Shown here in pieces: positions 61,630-64,000 of a stretch of DNA of 64,000 nucleotides. Under the pieces are notes generated by a model. That model had not been told where the DNA came from. It searched no databases and saw only the letters and a program-made list of their open reading frames with translations. Each line of letters starts with the position of its first letter. Position 1 is the first letter of the stretch. The DNA is from Paraburkholderia sp. HP33-1 (GTDB taxonomy: Bacteria; Pseudomonadota; Gammaproteobacteria; Burkholderiales; Burkholderiaceae): the NCBI RefSeq assembly GCF_021390595.1, contig NZ_JAJEJR010000002.1, forward strand, positions 2,108,001 through 2,172,000, written 5' to 3'. A program made the position numbers and the translations under genes.

Positions 61630-63351
61630 TCAGCCGAACGTGAACGCGTAAGCCAGCACGCCAGGGTCGAGGAACCTGATTTCGAAGGTGCGTTCACCGC
61701 TGCCATTGGCCAGCCGCACGAGCTGGTAGAGACGCTGCCCGGTCACCGTCCCGTTTCCGTCAGTATCGACGTCCATGCCGCGGTCGGCGCCAGGTGCCTT
61801 GCCGTCGATCAGCACTCGAAAGCGCACAGGCTTGCCGTCGCGAGCTGGCCCCAGCACCAGATGCAGGTCACGGCCACGGAAGCGATAGACGATACGTCCT
61901 TCGGGGCCGTCCAGCCGCGCATTGTCATCGCCCACCGACCAGCGTCCGTCGAGCGCCCATTGGTTGGCCATCAGCGTGCCGGACGCTCGATACGTGCTCG
62001 GCTCATCATGCGCCAGATCTCCACCGGCGAAGTTCTCTGCGCGTGCATAGCCCACGTAAGTTTCCGGCGAACGCGCTGCATCGCCGGAGGCTGCCGCCTG
62101 GGCGCCCTGCGCGTCTGGCTGGACGTAGCCGCCAGGCAGGTCCTTCTGGCCGGCATCGGCAAGCAGCTGGCGGATCACGTCCTCGCTCTCCTTGTAGCCG
62201 CCTTCGCCGAAATGGTGGTGACGGATTTTCCCCTGCGGGTCGATGAAGTAATGCGCGGGCCAGTATTCGTTGCCGAACGCTTTCCAGATGGCGTAATCGT
62301 TGTCGAGTGCGACCGGATAGTCGACGCGCAGATCCTTCACGGCCTGCGTCACATTTTGCGGATCTTTCTCGAAGGCGAATTCGGGCGCGTGCACGCCGAT
62401 CACCACGAGGCCGTGATCCTTGTATTTGTCGGACCAGCCGCGCACGTAGGGCAGCGCACGGATGCAATTGATGCACGAGTAGGTCCAGAAGTCGACCAGC
62501 ACCACCTTGCCGCGCAGCGACTGAGCAGTGAGCGGCGCGCTGTTGAGCCACCGGGTGGCGCCAGCCAGAGAGGGCAGCTCGCCTTCCACCGGCAGCGCAC
62601 CCGTTGCTCTGGCGGCGGCCTGCACGGGGCCAACGAGATGTATTGCGTCAATCAGCTTCTGTTCGATTCCGCCGGTACTCGCCAGCGACACCCGTGTCAG
62701 CAGATGAGTATCCAGCCCAAGCGCAATGGCGGCCACCCCCGCGAGCACCAGCCCACCCAACGTGCGGCGCACCAGTTCGCCGGCGCCAAGCGAACGCTTC
62801 ATGGCGGCGAAGACGCGCCCGCCAATCAGCAGGGCCAGCGCGAGCGACGTTGCTGCGCCGGCCGCGTAGGTGAGCAGCAAGAAGGTCGTCTTGAGGCTGG
62901 CCCCGTTCAAGGCCGCACCCGTGAGCAGCAGGCCCAGGATGGGGCCTGCACAAGGCGCCCACAGCAGCCCGGTGGCCACCCCCAGGCCCGCCGCCGAGAG
63001 CACGGAATCGCTTTCGCTCCCGCTGCGCTCGGTCAGCGTATTGCCGAGCGTCACGAACGGGTGGGTGATCCATTCGGCAACGCGATTCGAAAGCAAGGTA
63101 AGGCCGAGCACGGCGAGCACCGCGAGGGCCACGATGCGGCCATACTGATTCGCGTGGACGGCCCAGCCGCCGCCGAGTGCGGCCAGTGTGGCAACTGCGG
63201 CGAAGGTCAACGCCATGCCGGCCAGCATGGGCAGTCCATTACGCGCAAACGGCCGGTCCGCGCGCGCGAATACAAAAGGCAGCACGGGCAGGATGCAGGG
63301 ACTCAGAATGGTGAGTACCCCGCCCAGGTAAGCAAGGATCAGTAAAAACAT
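61630..63351 (-). CDS. DipZ-like CcdA-thioredoxin fusion protein
   Basis: ATG 63351 begins MFLLILAYLGGVLTILSPCILPVLPF; the frame extends 47 codons further upstream with no support. The 573-residue protein has a CcdA/DsbD-type membrane domain (about 1-220) with one Cys in LSPCILP and one in WAPCAGPIL. A periplasmic thioredoxin-like domain (about 270-400) follows, with the active site YSCINCIR, then GNEYWPAHYFIDPQG. The C-terminal 150 residues resemble a carbohydrate-binding-like DipZ domain. Such proteins move electrons across the membrane to reduce periplasmic disulfides or support cytochrome c maturation. Function in this strain is inferred from family only. Confidence 0.9.
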   Translation of the reverse strand: MFLLILAYLGGVLTILSPCILPVLPFVFARADRPFARNGLPMLAGMALTFAAVATLAALGGGWAVHANQYGRIVALAVLAVLGLTLLSNRVAEWITHPFVTLGNTLTERSGSESDSVLSAAGLGVATGLLWAPCAGPILGLLLTGAALNGASLKTTFLLLTYAAGAATSLALALLIGGRVFAAMKRSLGAGELVRRTLGGLVLAGVAAIALGLDTHLLTRVSLASTGGIEQKLIDAIHLVGPVQAAARATGALPVEGELPSLAGATRWLNSAPLTAQSLRGKVVLVDFWTYSCINCIRALPYVRGWSDKYKDHGLVVIGVHAPEFAFEKDPQNVTQAVKDLRVDYPVALDNDYAIWKAFGNEYWPAHYFIDPQGKIRHHHFGEGGYKESEDVIRQLLADAGQKDLPGGYVQPDAQGAQAAASGDAARSPETYVGYARAENFAGGDLAHDEPSTYRASGTLMANQWALDGRWSVGDDNARLDGPEGRIVYRFRGRDLHLVLGPARDGKPVRFRVLIDGKAPGADRGMDVDTDGNGTVTGQRLYQLVRLANGSGERTFEIRFLDPGVLAYAFTFG

Positions 63352-63454
63352 GGGAACGACTTCCGTGGTGGGATCGTGGCGCGTTTCGCACGGCCTCGTG
63401 CCCGGATGACGTCCCGGTGTGCACGAGGCAGCGCGCCCTGGCGTCGACGTTGGT

Positions 63455-64000
63455 CTACTTTGCGGCAGCCTCGATGACTCGAGCGACCGCATCCGGATGC
63501 GAGATATAGACAGCGTGGCCTGCGCTCACTTCGGTAACCTTGGCGCCCGAGCGTTGATACATCCAGCGCTGAAGCTGGGGGCTCACTACATGATCCTGTG
63601 TGGTCAGCACCGCGTAGCTAGGCTTGCTTCGCCATGCCGCGACAGGCATCGGTGCTGCCACGGCTTTCTGCGCGAGTGGCTGTTGCGAGTCCGCCAGGAA
63701 TTGCGCTTCGGAAGGCGGGAGATCCTGCGCAAAGGTCTCGCGGAATCTCGCCGGGGGGATGTAGAAGTATTTGTCCGGCGAAGCACGCATGGCATCGTTT
63801 GGCGCGGCAAACTTCTGCAGGAGTTGGCCGCTGGCTTCGCCCTTGTCGGGTTGGAGGGCGGCTACATAGACGAGTGCGCTCACCTTCGGGTTGGAGCCTG
63901 CATCCGTGATTACGGAGCCGCCATAGCTGTGACCGACCAGCACGACAGGGCCCTGCTGCTGATCGATGACGCGTTTGGTCGCGTCGACGTCCTCGTCGAG
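63455..64000 (-). CDS. Alpha/beta hydrolase, 5'-truncated by the window edge
   Basis: The frame is open to the right edge, giving 181 residues without the N-terminus. It contains GPVVLVGHSYGGSVITDAG with a Ser nucleophile, then VSALVYVAALQPDKGEASGQLLQKF and a C-terminal His in SAGHAVYISHPDAVARVIEAA. This is the pattern of the small alpha/beta hydrolases related to plant-type esterases. It lies 103 bases upstream of the DipZ-like gene on the same strand. Whether it is exported cannot be seen here. Confidence 0.85.
   Translation of the reverse strand, partial: LDEDVDATKRVIDQQQGPVVLVGHSYGGSVITDAGSNPKVSALVYVAALQPDKGEASGQLLQKFAAPNDAMRASPDKYFYIPPARFRETFAQDLPPSEAQFLADSQQPLAQKAVAAPMPVAAWRSKPSYAVLTTQDHVVSPQLQRWMYQRSGAKVTEVSAGHAVYISHPDAVARVIEAAAK

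Noticed and set aside
61453..63345. 630-codon plus-strand frame opposite the DipZ-like gene
   Set aside because: His/Gln/Arg-rich with no domain. The minus-strand CcdA-thioredoxin fusion explains the region.
1..64000. tRNA, rRNA, riboswitch and replication-origin signals
   Set aside because: None was recognised by eye on either strand. The integrase fragment and the RIT element are not next to any visible tRNA gene. A tRNAscan or covariance search would be needed to exclude them.

Overview
The window looks like part of a Burkholderiaceae accessory replicon, probably Paraburkholderia or Caballeronia. Reasons are the GC-rich coding sequence, the Burkholderia-type trimeric porin, two DUF4148 periplasmic proteins, several LysR/GlxA/QsdR-type regulators beside small catabolic clusters, and many insertion sequences. 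This is inferred from gene families; no rRNA or tRNA marker is present.

Layout. 1-5.3 kb: end of an acyltransferase, an exported Asp-nucleophile alpha/beta hydrolase, an NTF2-like protein and a small exported protein, a divergent GlxA-type AraC regulator, a dihydrofolate-reductase-like protein and a BON protein. 5.3-10.3 kb: an M20 amidohydrolase, porin and MFS transporter on one strand, divergent from a LysR regulator with a near-ideal palindromic operator between them. 10.3-21.3 kb: sparse and partly decayed (IS110 scrap, a 25-bp inverted repeat, integrase fragment) with two beta-propeller proteins, lipoproteins, and an RtcB-CDGSH pair. 21.3-26.3 kb: an amide/ureide-type nitrogen cluster (solute-binding protein, amidase, DUF2848, LysR, AllA-like). 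26.7-36.4 kb: DUF4148, SDR, a scrambled cyclase relic, QsdR-like TetR, a dead lipoprotein, a 1107-residue SAM-cyclase-ATPase-TPR protein, an orphan sugar-binding protein, and a receiver-LuxR-cNMP regulator.

37.2-51.9 kb: three 1610-bp copies of one IS1182-family element. Copy 2 keeps its own 5-bp target duplication, while copies 1 and 3 have exchanged theirs. This shows that the 11.4 kb between copies 1 and 3 was inverted by recombination between the two oppositely oriented elements. The inverted block carries a ROK-regulated sugar ABC operon ending in a glycoside-hydrolase-like gene.

51.9-64 kb: DUF6130 and VOC proteins, a frameshifted monooxygenase, an IS110 element, and a second IS110-type transposase gene split by a recombinase-in-trio (RIT) element. 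That element carries three overlapping tyrosine recombinase genes between perfect 29-bp inverted repeats, with a 34-bp perfect palindrome at one junction. A DipZ-like CcdA-thioredoxin fusion and a truncated alpha/beta hydrolase close the window.

The most notable findings are the IS-mediated inversion read from swapped target duplications, the RIT insertion with its palindromic junction, the cyclase relic with its parts in opposite orientation, and the possible cyclase/cNMP-regulator pair.
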